Assembly: GCA_963762205.1 (NCBI GenBank)
Contig: CAVXJZ010000003.1
Span: 124,001-188,000, forward strand
DNA: 64,000 nt
Origin: VRUE01 sp963762205
GTDB taxonomy: Bacteria; Actinomycetota; Thermoleophilia; Solirubrobacterales; 70-9
Reading direction: 5' to 3'
The position numbers and the translations under genes are program-made. The notes beneath the pieces are model-generated. The model was given only the letters and a program-made list of their open reading frames with translations, was not told the DNA's origin and did no database searches. This document shows, one piece after another, positions 18,090-28,522 of this stretch (the first letter of the stretch is position 1; each line of letters begins with the position of its first letter).

Positions 18090-19506
18090 CTGACGATCCT
18101 GAAGGCGGCGCGCCGGGTCGCGCCGCCGGCCTTCCCGACCAGGCGGTAGGAGCCGGGCCGCAGCGCCTTGCCACGGAGGCGCGCGGAGAACCTGAAGCGA
18201 TTGACGCCCGCGCCGCCGTCGTCGGAGAAGCCGCCCTTGATCCGGACGAAGCGGACGCAGCGCTTCTTGCGCCGGTTCGCCTTGGTCGCCTTCGCGCATC
18301 TCTTCCCGGCTCGCCGGCCGACCGTCTTGCGCTCGACGGCTGAAGGCGGCCGTCGCGGCGGCCGACAGCGAGTAGGTGACCCGCGATCCCGACCGGGCGC
18401 CTCCTCTTTTCTTGGCGCTGGCGATCGCGCCGCCGGACTTCGGCGGCCCTGAAGGCGCCGCGGCGAGAGGCTGAGCGACCGGATCGAACCCGCCGCCGGC
18501 GACGGCGAGCGGGGCGGGGGCCGGAGGCGGCACGAGCTCGTAGGCGCCGATGTCGGGCGCGGCGCCGAGGATGCGCGGGTTGCCGGCGAGGTCGAGGCGG
18601 GCCGAGTCCGGCCGGCGATGCCGGCGTCGATCGTCGGCGAACCCGCGGCCTCACGGAGGTCGCTGTGTACGGCGTCGACGAAGGCGGCGGGGCGGTCTGG
18701 TTGCCGCCGCCGTCGATCGCTTGGGCTTTCGTGCCCTCGACGTGGGAGGTGTCGAAGATCGAGTGGCTGAGCGGAGATGGTCCCGCCGGCCCGTTGTGCC
18801 GGAGAGCCCAGTGAGATCGAATTCCGCCGCCGGGACGATCGAGTTGACGACGTTCGAGCGTGAAGCCGCCTTCGCCGGGTTCCCGCAGTAGGACAGGCGC
18901 TCCGACCCGAGTTCGGGCCGGAGGCGATCGCGGTCAGGTTGCGCGCCGACGACCGTCGATTTGGAGGTGCCCGACGGCCGAGCATGCAGCGTCTGACGAA
19001 CGGGCCCGCGACGCGGACAGACGCTGTTGCGGACGGCGCAGTCGGTGTAGGCGTATGTCCCGATGACGTTTTCGCCGATCAGCGTGAACGCCAGACCCGT
19101 TCACAGCTTGCTCGAGGAACAGATGGCCCCGAGGCGCCGTTCGAGCTGAGTTCGATTTCGACGTAGCTGAGGCTGTCCCCCGACTGGGCTGAGCACGAAC
19201 ACGGGTGCCGGCGAAGCCGACCCGGATTAGCCTCGGCATCGGCCCGCTCGGGTCGCCGTGGATCTGACGTTCGGCGCCGAAACCCGGGCGGCGGCAGGGG
19301 GCCGGAAGGCGGTAGGTGCCCGGGCGATGATCAGCACGTCGTCCCCGGCTTTCGCCGCTGTGATCGCCGCCGGCAGCGACAGGGGGCTGCCTGGGTGCAG
19401 TTCGGTCCCTGCTCCGTTCGGCGCCGCGTACCGCGTTGGGCGGCCTGGCGGCGGGCAGCCAATGCCAGGAAGACGATGCCGCGATCCCCCAGACCCGAGG
19501 TCGCAT
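18086..19506 (-). CDS. secreted beta-helix-type surface protein, paralog B, many frameshifts
   Basis: Paralog of the downstream gene. It has a signal-peptide-like start (MRPRVWGIA, then VFLALAA in another frame), a RYAAPNGAG segment and CTQAAPC motif corresponding to RYATPAGSG and CTQQSPC in paralog A, a SPTIDAG motif, and a nearly identical basic C-terminal domain ending FRIVR. The frame changes several times between 18.6 and 19.5 kb, so no continuous product can be read. Either this copy is decaying or this stretch was poorly sequenced; the clean C-terminal domain argues for the second. It is followed at once by paralog A (AGATAAG stop/start overlap). Confidence 0.6.
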
Positions 19507-19551
19507 CGCCGAAGGGTACCGCGCTTTCGGGCGTAGCGGTTCGGGGCCGGC

Positions 19552-21067
19552 TCAGTCGAGCAGGCGAGATGTCGCTGATCTCGACCTGGTAGCGGCCCGC
19601 CTGGTCGCGGGCTTCGGAGGCCTTGTTGATCCAGAGCAGGAAGTAGCGGGACGGCGCCCGCACGTTGAGGTCGATCTCCTCGGTCGAGGAGGCGTCGACC
19701 GCCGAGCCGACCGGCTCCCCCCAGCCGGAGAGCTCTTCGGGCGGGCCCGAGGGCGCGGCGAAGACCTCGGCGTCCCAGCCCGCGGTCGGCGTCGTCACGA
19801 TCATCTTCTTCGGCCGCGCGGGCGAGGCGGTGGTGACGTAGATCCCGACCCCGGGGTCGGGGCCGGCCTTGGTCCCGGCGAAGGTGGCGGAGTCGTAGTG
19901 CTCGGTTTCCCAGGCGGTGCCGCTCGGGTTGCCGTCGACGGCGAGGCCGACCTTGCTGCCGATCTCTTCGCCGTCGCCCTGCGGGTCGTAGTCGGTCGCC
20001 GAGACGATCTCGACCGCGCCGCCCTTGCCCTGGTCGGCGCCGCCGCCGCCGATCCCGTCGGAGATCAGCTTCGTCGCCAGCAGCGCCCCGCCGCCGACCA
20101 GGACGAGCAGCGCGATCGCCGCCCAGGACCAGCGCCCGCGGCCGGAGAGCTTGCGCTTCGGCGGCGGCACCGCGTCGAGGACGCTGGTCGCCTCGCCGGT
20201 GGTCGAGCCGGCCCGCGCCGCCTCGACCTCGAGCGCCGTCTCGAGGTCGTCGATCATCTCGCCGACGTCCTGGTAGCGCTCGCCCGGGTCCTTCGCGGTC
20301 GACCGCTCGACCACCAGCGCCACCGCGGCCGAGACCTCCGGGCGGCGCCGCTGCACGTCGGGCAGCTCCTCGTTGACGTGTTTCATCGCCACCCCGACCT
20401 GGCTGTCGGCGTGGAAGGGCACCTGGCCGACCAGCATCTCGTAGAGGACGACGCCGAGCGAGTAGACGTCGGAGCGGGGGTCGACGCCGTGCCCCATCGC
20501 CTGCTCGGGGGCGACGTAGTCGGTGGTGCCGAGCACGCGGCCGGTCGCGGTCATGCCGTCCTGTTCGAGCTGGCGCGAGATGCCGAAGTCGGTCAGTTTC
20601 GCCCGCCCCTCGTCGTCGATGAGGACGTTCTGGGGCTTGATGTCGCGGTGGACCATGTTGCGCCCATGGGCGACGGTCAGCCCGCGGGCGATCTCGATCG
20701 AGTAGGCGATCGCCTCCTGGGTGTCGAGCGCGCCGACCCGCGAGATCCGCTGCTTCAGGGTCTCCCCCTCGACGTACTCGAAGACGATGTAGGGGTGGCC
20801 GTGGTCCTCGCCGGCGTCGATCACCGAGACCACGTTCGGGTGGGAGAGCTTCGCCACCGAGCGCGCCTCCTGGCGGAAGCGCTCGAGCTGGTCCGCCTGC
20901 TCCGACATCTCCCGGTGCATCACCTTGACCGCCACCGGCCGGTCCAGCGTCTCGTCCTTGGCGAGGTAGACGGTCGACATGCCGCCGCTGCCGAGCTTCG
21001 CCTCCAGCCGGTAGCGGCCGGAGAGAACCGTGCCGATCATGCGAGCGCTGGTCGAACGAGCATCCAT
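19552..21067 (-). CDS. receptor-type serine/threonine kinase with extracellular domain
   Basis: About 505 aa. Kinase domain with GSGGMSTVYLAKDE, VAVKVMHREM, HRDIKPQNVLID, DFGISRQ and APEQAMGHG. One membrane segment (WAAIALLVLVGGGALLATKL) is followed by an extracellular part of about 170 residues that ends ARDQAGRYQVEISDI, resembling a discoidin/F5-8-type carbohydrate-binding fold; there are no PASTA repeats. The natural end is probably LLD and TGA at 19552, reached by a one-base shift near 19568; without it the frame runs into the next gene. A second in-frame ATG (21040) is an alternative start. It lies downstream of purM, outside the pknB operon. Confidence 0.85.
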
Positions 21068-21135
21068 CTTGTTTGAGGGTATTGCGGTGGCGGAGGGTCC
21101 GTCGAGGGATTCGGCGTAGCGCCTGGGTCTCCCGC

Positions 21136-22143
<1,008 letters not shown>

Positions 22144-22165
22144 CTGGGCAGGTCCCGTTCGCGGC

Positions 22166-23005
22166 TCATGCTCGCCGCAGCTTCGCAAGAACGGCGGCGG
22201 CGAGGGCGGTCCGGTAGGCCGCGTAGGGCCAGAGCGCCCGGTCGCGCTCGACCAGGCGGATCAGCCGCTGCGAGGCGAGGGTCGAGGCGAAGGAGGCGGC
22301 CGTGCCGAGCGCCATCGAGCGCCGCAACGCCGGCGTCAGGTCGCCGCGACGGGCCAGCCGCACGCCCTTCAGCAGCGAGGCGCCGACGATGATCGGCAGG
22401 GCGACCGTCCGCGAGAGCAGGTTCGCCTGGTCGCGGGAGAAGCCGCGCCAGCGCGCCGCCGCCAGGGTGGCGCCGTTGCGGGACACCCCCGGCGCCAGCG
22501 CCGCGGCCTGCGCCAGGCCGAGCGCCAGGCCGTCGGCCGCCCCGGCCTCGCCCCGGCCGCGCAGCTGCGGGCGCGAGTCGGCGACCGCCATCGCCGCCGC
22601 CCCGGCGAGCAGCCCCAGCGCCGTCGCCCGCGGCCCGCCGAGGCGCTGCTCTATCTGCCGCTCGAGCGCGTAGCCGGCCGCCGCGGCCGGCAGGAAGGAG
22701 AGGGCGAGCACGAGGCCGCGCCTGGCGTCGAAGGCGCGCAGCTCCTCGGCGATCGTCTGCCGCTGGCCGACCAGCAGCGCCGCCGCCGCACCCGCGTGCA
22801 GGGCGACCTCGAACCCCTTGCGCAGCTCCGGGTCGAGCCCGTCCCATTCCCAGCCGGCGAGCCAGGGCAGCAGGACGATGTGGGCGGAGCTCGATACGGG
22901 CAGCAGCTCGGCCGGCCCCTGGACGACTCCCAGCGCCAGCGCCCGCCGCGCGGGGATCCCGGCCTCAGCCGCTCCGCTCAAGCTCTCCCACGGCCTCGGG
23001 GCCAT
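22166..23005 (-). CDS. uppP: undecaprenyl-diphosphatase (UppP/BacA family)
   Basis: Polytopic enzyme that dephosphorylates undecaprenyl pyrophosphate, recycling the carrier for peptidoglycan and polysaccharide. It has the family elements GVVQGPAELLPVSSSAHI and the PGVSRNGATL catalytic region. Several hydrophobic segments span the 279 aa. The ATG start overlaps the DedA gene by about 40 bases; TTG 22981 with GGGAG before it is an equally good start. Its position next to a DedA-family gene, whose members can act as undecaprenyl-phosphate flippases, fits a lipid-carrier recycling unit. Confidence 0.9.
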   Translation of the reverse strand: MAPRPWESLSGAAEAGIPARRALALGVVQGPAELLPVSSSAHIVLLPWLAGWEWDGLDPELRKGFEVALHAGAAAALLVGQRQTIAEELRAFDARRGLVLALSFLPAAAAGYALERQIEQRLGGPRATALGLLAGAAAMAVADSRPQLRGRGEAGAADGLALGLAQAAALAPGVSRNGATLAAARWRGFSRDQANLLSRTVALPIIVGASLLKGVRLARRGDLTPALRRSMALGTAASFASTLASQRLIRLVERDRALWPYAAYRTALAAAVLAKLRRA

Positions 23006-23681
23006 CGCCCGTCCCGCCCCCGCGCCGGCGGCGGACGACCAGGTAGGCGGCTCCGACCACGATCGCCGCGACCACCGCGTAGTCGAGGTAGTGCAGGTGT
23101 TCGCGCCACTGCTCCCAGTTCTCGCCCACCGCCTCCCCGACCAGCGCCAGCATCAGCACCCAGGGGACGCAGCCGAGCACGGTGAAGAGCGTGAAGCGCC
23201 AGAACGGCATCTTCGCGACCCCGGCCGGCAGCGAGATGAAGGTGCGGACGATCGGCAGCATCCGCGAGAAGAAGACGGTCGCGCCCCCGTAGCGCTCGAA
23301 CCAGTCGTCCGCCCATTTCAGGTGCCGCGGGCTGACGTGGATCACGCGGTTCTTCTCGAGCAGGTCGAGGCGCCCGTAGTAGCCGACCGCGTAGGCGATC
23401 CAGGAGCCGGCCAGGTTGCCGAGCACGCCGGCGGCGACCACCCCGACCAGCGAGAGGTCGCCGGCGGCGACGCTCGAGCCGGCGAAGAGCATGATCGCCT
23501 CGCTGGGCACGGGCAGGCAGGCCGACTCGAGCGTCATCAGGATGAAGATCGCCGGCAGCCCGGTGCTGCCGATGAAATCGGTCCCCGCGTTGACGATCGG
23601 GTCGAGGAAGAAGTCCGTGATGCTGGCGAGGAGGATCGGCACGAGTGAAGCGGGGATTGTAGGGAGGCTGCTGAACACCAT
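22965..23681 (-). CDS. DedA-family membrane protein
   Basis: 238 aa, SNARE-associated/VTT-domain protein. It has the family signature E-S-(x)-LPVPSE near residue 57, RMLPIVRTFISLPAGVAKM in the middle, and four or more membrane segments. DedA proteins act in membrane homeostasis, and some flip undecaprenyl phosphate. It overlaps uppP on the same strand. It is divergent from the dehydratase gene that opens the polysaccharide locus, with only 18 bases between the two starts. Confidence 0.9.
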   Translation of the reverse strand: MVFSSLPTIPASLVPILLASITDFFLDPIVNAGTDFIGSTGLPAIFILMTLESACLPVPSEAIMLFAGSSVAAGDLSLVGVVAAGVLGNLAGSWIAYAVGYYGRLDLLEKNRVIHVSPRHLKWADDWFERYGGATVFFSRMLPIVRTFISLPAGVAKMPFWRFTLFTVLGCVPWVLMLALVGEAVGENWEQWREHLHYLDYAVVAAIVVGAAYLVVRRRRGGGTGDGPEAVGELERSG

Positions 23682-23699
23682 CTAAACTCAGACGGCTCT

Positions 23700-25586
23700 A
23701 TGCACCGGTTGAACCACCCCGTCTACCGCAACCGGCTACTCCAGGTCCTCGCCGACGCGGCCCTGGTCGCGCTGGCCTTCTTCCTGGCGTTCCGCCTGCG
23801 CTTCCTCGACGAAAGGGGCGTGCCCCACCGCTACGACGTGCTCTTCGCGCAGGCGGTCGGCCTCGTCGTCATCGGCAAGATCGTCGTCTTCTCCGCCTTC
23901 GGCCTCTACCAGAAGTGGTGGCGCTACGTGAGTGGCCGCGACTTCGTCCTCATCGTCCGTGCCGTCGCCGTCGCCAGCGCGATCCTGGTCGTCGCCTTCA
24001 CCGTCGTCCAGCCCTTCGACGTCGGCCTGCCGCGCTCGGTCGCGGTGATGGACTTCATCCTCACCCTGCTGCTGATCGCCGGCGCCCGCCTCGCCGTGCG
24101 GCTGATCGTCGAACGCCCCTCGCGCGGCGCCCGCCTCCCCAAGCACGAGGTGCTCGTCGTCGGCGCCGGCTCGGGCGGCCAGATGGTCGTCCGCGAGCTG
24201 CAGCTCAACCCGCGCCTCGGCGCGACCGCGATCGGCTTCGTCGACGACGACCCGCGCAAGCGCGGCATGCGCATGCTCGGCCTCAAGGTGCTCGGCGCGA
24301 CCAAGGAGATCGTCGAGATCCTCGACGAGACCGAGCCCGACGAGGTCGTGATCGCGATTCCCTCGGCGCCGGGCACCCTGCGCGGCAGGATCGTCGCCGC
24401 CTGCCGCGAGCGCGAGATCCGCGTCCGCACCCTGCCGACCGTCTTCGAGCTGCTGCGCGGCGGCGTGCAGCTAAACAAGCAGCTGCGCGACGTGCAGGTC
24501 GAGGACGTGCTGGGCAGGGACCCGGTCGTCGTCGAGCTCGACCGGGTGGGCGCCTACCTGCGCGACCGCGTCGTCCTCGTCACCGGCGCCGGCGGCTCGA
24601 TCGGCTCCGAGCTCTGCCGGCAGATCGCCCGCGTCGGCCCGCGGCTGCTGGTCATGGTCGACCACGCCGAGGACAACCTCTTCGAGATCGACCGCGAGAT
24701 GGTCGAGGAGCGCCACTTCACCGGGGTCGAGTCGGTGCTCGCCGACTGCAAGGAGCCGCACCGGATGCTGGAGACGATGCAGCGCTTCAAGCCCAGCGTC
24801 GTCTTCCACGCCGCCGCCTACAAGCACGTGCCGCTGATGGAGGCCAACCCGCTCGAGGCGGTCCGCAACAACGCGATCGCGACGCGGATCACGGCGGAGA
24901 CCGCGGCGGCCTCCAGGGTCGAGCGCTTCGTCCTCGTCTCGACCGACAAGGCCTGCAACCCGAAGACGGTGATGGGGGCCTCGAAGGCGATGGCCGAGTG
25001 GATCGTCGAGTCGGCCGGCCATCGGCACCCGGCGACCCGCTTCGCCTGCGTGCGCTTCGGCAACGTGCTCGCCTCCTCCGGCAGCGTCGTGCCGATCTTC
25101 CGCAGCCAGATCGAGCGCGGTGGCCCGGTCACCGTCACCCACCCGGAGATGACCCGCTACTTCATGACGATCCCGGAGGCGGTGCAGCTCGTGATCCGCG
25201 CCGGGGACATCGGCGCCGGGGCCGGCGAGGTCTTCGTCCTCGACATGGGCGAGCCGGTCAAGATCCTCGACCTCGCCCACAACATGATCCGCCTCGCGGG
25301 GTACGAGCCGGAGACCGACATCGCGGTCGAGTTCACCCAGCCCCGGCCCGGCGAGAAGCTGCACGAGGAGCTCTTCGGCAAGGGCGAGAGCGTGCAGCCG
25401 ACCGCGGCCAAGCGGATTCGCCGCGCGGTCCGCGAGGCGCCGCTCGACCCCGATTGGGTCGAGAGCACGCTCAACACCCTCGAGCACCTGGTCATGGCCG
25501 GCGACGAAACGAACCTTGCCGAGCGCGTGGTCGCGATCATCACCGCGCCGGGCGGGGAGGCGGCGACGGTCGCCCCCGACGAGTAG
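23700..25586 (+). CDS. membrane-bound nucleotide-sugar 4,6-dehydratase (CapD/WbpM type)
   Basis: 628 aa. Four N-terminal membrane segments are followed by a CoA-binding-like Rossmann domain (VLVVGAGSGGQMVVRELQ), then the SDR catalytic domain with GAGGSIGSELCRQIA, HAAAYKHVPLME, VSTDKACNPKTVMGASK (the Met-xxx-Lys variant of the usual YxxxK) and the PRPGEKLHEELF end motif. Such enzymes convert UDP-GlcNAc to a 4-keto-6-deoxy sugar, the first step to amino-deoxy sugars in surface glycans. It opens the surface-polysaccharide locus and is intact. Confidence 0.93.
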   Translation: MHRLNHPVYRNRLLQVLADAALVALAFFLAFRLRFLDERGVPHRYDVLFAQAVGLVVIGKIVVFSAFGLYQKWWRYVSGRDFVLIVRAVAVASAILVVAFTVVQPFDVGLPRSVAVMDFILTLLLIAGARLAVRLIVERPSRGARLPKHEVLVVGAGSGGQMVVRELQLNPRLGATAIGFVDDDPRKRGMRMLGLKVLGATKEIVEILDETEPDEVVIAIPSAPGTLRGRIVAACREREIRVRTLPTVFELLRGGVQLNKQLRDVQVEDVLGRDPVVVELDRVGAYLRDRVVLVTGAGGSIGSELCRQIARVGPRLLVMVDHAEDNLFEIDREMVEERHFTGVESVLADCKEPHRMLETMQRFKPSVVFHAAAYKHVPLMEANPLEAVRNNAIATRITAETAAASRVERFVLVSTDKACNPKTVMGASKAMAEWIVESAGHRHPATRFACVRFGNVLASSGSVVPIFRSQIERGGPVTVTHPEMTRYFMTIPEAVQLVIRAGDIGAGAGEVFVLDMGEPVKILDLAHNMIRLAGYEPETDIAVEFTQPRPGEKLHEELFGKGESVQPTAAKRIRRAVREAPLDPDWVESTLNTLEHLVMAGDETNLAERVVAIITAPGGEAATVAPDE

Positions 25587-25600
25587 CCTCCCGCCGCAAC

Positions 25601-26377
25601 TTGCTCGAAGTCATCAAAGACATCGGCGCATTCGCAGGGCTTGCAGCGTTTTTCGGCCTGGCCGTGCTCGCTCTGCTGTCCTTCACCCAGGGCCGCGACC
25701 TGCGTCGCCTGCGCGAGTGGGCCGGATCCGCTCCCGAGCGCGACGCGGAGCGCAAGGAGTCGACCTCGGCGGCGGCCGCGGAGCGCGCCGAGGAGATGCA
25801 CAGGCTCGAGCAGGCGCGCGAAGAGGAGCGCGAGGCGGCAGCGCTGCGGGAGACCCGCCGCGAGCGCCGCGAGGCGGGGCTGCCGGAACTGACCCGCCGC
25901 GAGCGCCTCGGCCTGAGCGTCTCCGGGGGCCGCTCGCGACTCTCCGAGCCCGTCTTTCTGGCGGCGACGATCCTGATCGTGGTGCTGATCGCCGGCGGTG
26001 TCGCCTACGCGGTGCTCAAGGGCTCCGGCGGCGACGAGAAGGGCGGTGGCAGGGGCGCCAGGCAGGCGAAGGCCATCAGCCCGGCTGAAATCGAGGTCGC
26101 GGTCCTCAACGGCACCGCCGTGGAAGGGCTGGCGGGGAGCGTCGGCGACATGGTCGAGTCGAACGGGTTCCAGCTCGGCAAAGTGACCAACACCAACTCG
26201 GCTCAGGAAGAGAGCGTGGTCATGTTCAAGCCGGGCAGCGGCCGGTCGGCTCACAGGGTCTCGACGGCGCTGGACATCGCCGCGGTCCGACGGATGACCG
26301 AAGAAGTCGCTCGGCTGGGCGAAGGGGCCCCGGTCGCGGTCATCGTCGGCGAGGACAATGCCTCGTCGACGGGCTAG
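25601..26377 (+). CDS. membrane protein with LytR C-terminal-like domain
   Basis: About 258 aa. A first membrane segment (FAGLAAFFGLAVLALLSF) is followed by a long charged, probably coiled-coil stretch (about 35-110, rich in E, R and A), a second membrane segment (VFLAATILIVVLIAGGVAYAV), then a LytR_C-like domain (IEVAVLNGTAVEGLAGSV). That domain often accompanies LytR-CpsA-Psr proteins, which attach polymers to peptidoglycan, but no catalytic LCP domain is present. TTG 25601 fits best, 14 bases after the dehydratase stop. It overlaps the next gene by 20 bases. Confidence 0.75.
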   Translation: MLEVIKDIGAFAGLAAFFGLAVLALLSFTQGRDLRRLREWAGSAPERDAERKESTSAAAAERAEEMHRLEQAREEEREAAALRETRRERREAGLPELTRRERLGLSVSGGRSRLSEPVFLAATILIVVLIAGGVAYAVLKGSGGDEKGGGRGARQAKAISPAEIEVAVLNGTAVEGLAGSVGDMVESNGFQLGKVTNTNSAQEESVVMFKPGSGRSAHRVSTALDIAAVRRMTEEVARLGEGAPVAVIVGEDNASSTG

Positions 26378-26840
26378 CTTCGGCGCGGTCGTCTTCGCGC
26401 TCCTCGTCCTCGCCACGGTCGCGGCCTTCGCCTGGTCGCAGCGGCTCAAGCGCGATCCGCTCGTGATCGACAAGGTCTCCCTCGTCGGGTTCCCGGTCGT
26501 GCACCCGAAGCACCCCGTCCACAGCTTCACCCCGAACCGCGACTGCCGCTACGACCGGGTCCGGATCCGCTTTCGCACGACCCGCTCCGACGACGGCACC
26601 GTGCAGGTCGTGAAGCCCGGCGGCCGGGTCGTCCTCACCCTCGCCCGCGATCGCTTCCTCAAGCGCTACCGTTTCCACACCTACTACTGGGACGGCCGCA
26701 GGCGCGGCGCTGGGACCGCCCCGCCCGGCCGCTACAAGCTGCGGGTCAGGCTGCTCGGCCAGGACCGCGTGCTGGTGCCGCCCGGCGCGATCCGCCTGCA
26801 CCGGGCTCCGCGCAGGCCGGCCGCGGGGTGCGCCAAATGA
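26358..26840 (+). CDS. exported protein with FlgD-like beta-sandwich
   Basis: 160 aa. One N-terminal membrane/signal segment (GAVVFALLVLATVAAFAWS) leads to a small beta-rich domain with RVRIRFRTT, YYWDGRRRGAGTAPPGRYKL, the pattern of FlgD/Ig-like modules in extracytoplasmic proteins. Function unknown. Position between the LytR_C-like protein and the O-antigen polymerase suggests a part in polysaccharide assembly. Confidence 0.65.
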   Translation: MPRRRASFGAVVFALLVLATVAAFAWSQRLKRDPLVIDKVSLVGFPVVHPKHPVHSFTPNRDCRYDRVRIRFRTTRSDDGTVQVVKPGGRVVLTLARDRFLKRYRFHTYYWDGRRRGAGTAPPGRYKLRVRLLGQDRVLVPPGAIRLHRAPRRPAAGCAK

Positions 26841-26892
26841 CCCTCGGCGCTCCCGTCCTCATATCGGGGATCGGGTCGCCGGGCCGGGGCCG

Positions 26893-28512
26893 ATGAGCGA
26901 GGTCGGCGTCCTCGCCGCCGCCGCCGCCGCCGCGGCGGCGATCCTGCTGCCGCAGGGGCGCGCCAGGGCGACGGCGATGCTCGCCGCCCTGGCGCTCTTC
27001 CCGGCCCTGATCCTCGGCGATCAGTGGCATTCGCACCAGATCGCCGCCCTGCGCGCCGACGAGGCCCGCCTGGTCGCCCTCGCGCTCGCCGCTGCGCGCC
27101 GCCTCGCTCGCCCTCGCCGTCGGCCTTCCGCCGCTGGCCGATCCTGCTGCCGCTGGCGATCGTCGCCGCCCTCCCCTTCCGCATCCCCCTCCACGCCGGC
27201 GGCGACACCGCGAACCTCCTGGTCCCCCTCTACCTCGTCATCGCCGGCGGCGTGCTCTCGACCGCGTTTCGGTCCTGGGGGTCCCGCCGGGCGGGCGTCG
27301 CGGGCGGGTGGCGAGGAGGGCGGGGGGGTCGAGGACAGCTCGGCCCGCAGCGCCCCCCCGCGATCCTCGTCAGGACCCGCCGGCCATTTCCCCCTCGTTT
27401 GGCTGCCCCGGGCCCTCGCCGCGGTAGTCGTGTTGTACGCGGTACAGACTCTGTACTCAGCTGACTTCTCGAAGGGGCTTCAGGACGTCTGCTTCTTCCT
27501 CGTTCCGTTCTCCCTCGTGTTCGTGTTGCTGCGCGAGGTCGAGTGGGACCGGCGCCTGCTCGTGCTCGCCCTCTGGGTGGTCGGGATCGAGGCCGTCGCC
27601 TTCGTCCTGGTCGGCAGCGTCGAGTACGCGACCCGCAGCCTGCTCTGGAACGACCAGGTGATCCGCTCCAACGAATTCCACACCTACTTCCGCGTCAACT
27701 CGGTCTTCTGGGACCCGAACGTCTACGGCCGCTACCTGGCGCTCGCGATCGTCGTCGCGATGGCGGCCCTGCTCTGGGCCCGGGAACGGCGCGACCAGGC
27801 CCTGCTCACGGCGCTGGTCGCCGTCCTCTGGGTCGGCCTCGCGCCGACCTTCTCGCAGTCGAGCTTCGCCGCCCTGCTCGCCGGGCTGGCGGTCCTCGCG
27901 GCGCTGCGCTGGAGCCTGCGCTGGACGCTGTCCGCGGTCGCCGCCGGCGCGGTGGGGGCGATTCTGGTCGTCACCCTGGTCGGCGGCTCGAAGCTGACGA
28001 CGGATCGGATCAACATCGACACCTCCGGCCGCGCCAACCTCGTCTCCGGCGGCATCCACCTCTTCGCCCAGCGCCCGGTCTACGGCTACGGCACCGGCTC
28101 CTTCCCGCGCGCCTATCGCGAACACGTGCGCACCCGCGAGGTGCCCGTCTCGGTGTCGCACACGCGAGCCGATCACAATCGCCGCCGAGCAGGGGGCCGT
28201 CGGCCTCGCCGCCTACGCCGCACTGCTCGTCACAGCGCTGTGGACGATGGGCGGCGGCCTGTTCCGGCTCGGCCGGCGGGTCCTGACGCGGATGCCGGGG
28301 GGGCGCTGCGGGCCAAGCTGTCCTCGACCCCCCCGACATCCGCGCCACCCGCCGGAGGTGTCGTGGCGAGGGTCGGCTGTGCTGGCCGCGTTCACGGCGC
28401 TGCTGGTGCACACGATGGCGTATGCAGGGTTCTACGAGGACCCCATAGCTTGGGTGCTCCTTGCCGTCGGGGCGATCCTCGGCGGCGGCGCCGGGTCCGC
28501 GGCGAGACGTAG
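26893..28512 (+). CDS. O-antigen polymerase/ligase-like membrane protein, broken by frame changes
   Basis: Polytopic protein (about ten hydrophobic segments) resembling Wzy/WaaL polymerases. Readable segments are AMLAALALFPALILGDQWHS (frame 1), WPILLPLAIVAALPFRIPLH (frame 3), then LPRALAAVVVLYAVQTLYS through VYGYGTGSFPRAYREHV (frame 1), the loop motif of polymerases, and EPITIAAEQGAVGLAAYAAL onward (frame 2). Frame breaks lie near 27090, 27137, 27300 and 28155, with another probable near 28490. Two copies of a 79-bp palindromic element fall in loops of this gene (27303-27381 and 28275-28353). The flippase gene follows at once. Confidence 0.75.
   Translation: MSEVGVLAAAAAAAAAILLPQGRARATAMLAALALFPALILGDQWHSHQIAALRADEARLVALALAAARRLARPRRRPSAAGRSCCRWRSSPPSPSASPSTPAATPRTSWSPSTSSSPAACSRPRFGPGGPAGRASRAGGEEGGGVEDSSARSAPPRSSSGPAGHFPLVWLPRALAAVVVLYAVQTLYSADFSKGLQDVCFFLVPFSLVFVLLREVEWDRRLLVLALWVVGIEAVAFVLVGSVEYATRSLLWNDQVIRSNEFHTYFRVNSVFWDPNVYGRYLALAIVVAMAALLWARERRDQALLTALVAVLWVGLAPTFSQSSFAALLAGLAVLAALRWSLRWTLSAVAAGAVGAILVVTLVGGSKLTTDRINIDTSGRANLVSGGIHLFAQRPVYGYGTGSFPRAYREHVRTREVPVSVSHTRADHNRRRAGGRRPRRLRRTARHSAVDDGRRPVPARPAGPDADAGGALRAKLSSTPPTSAPPAGGVVARVGCAGRVHGAAGAHDGVCRVLRGPHSLGAPCRRGDPRRRRRVRGET
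27303..27381 (+). repeat. 79-bp palindromic element, copy 1
   Basis: Imperfect inverted repeat with arms of about 26 bases (ggcgggtggcgaggagg on the left, tcctcgtcaggacccgcc on the right) around a centre of about 24 bases (tcgaggacagctcggcccgc). The reverse complement of copy 2 matches it at roughly nine in ten positions. It lies inside the polymerase gene and is free of stops in two plus-strand frames. Confidence 0.8.
28275..28353 (-). repeat. 79-bp palindromic element, copy 2 (inverted)
   Basis: Same element as at 27303-27381 but in opposite orientation, about 970 bases downstream in the same gene. Arms carry gcggatg/catccgc where copy 1 has gaggagg/atcctc, so at least one arm difference is compensated on the other side. 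In the gene's frame it is translated without a stop, as a Pro/Arg-rich loop between membrane segments. Confidence 0.8.
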
Positions 28513-28522
28513 GCTCAGATGC

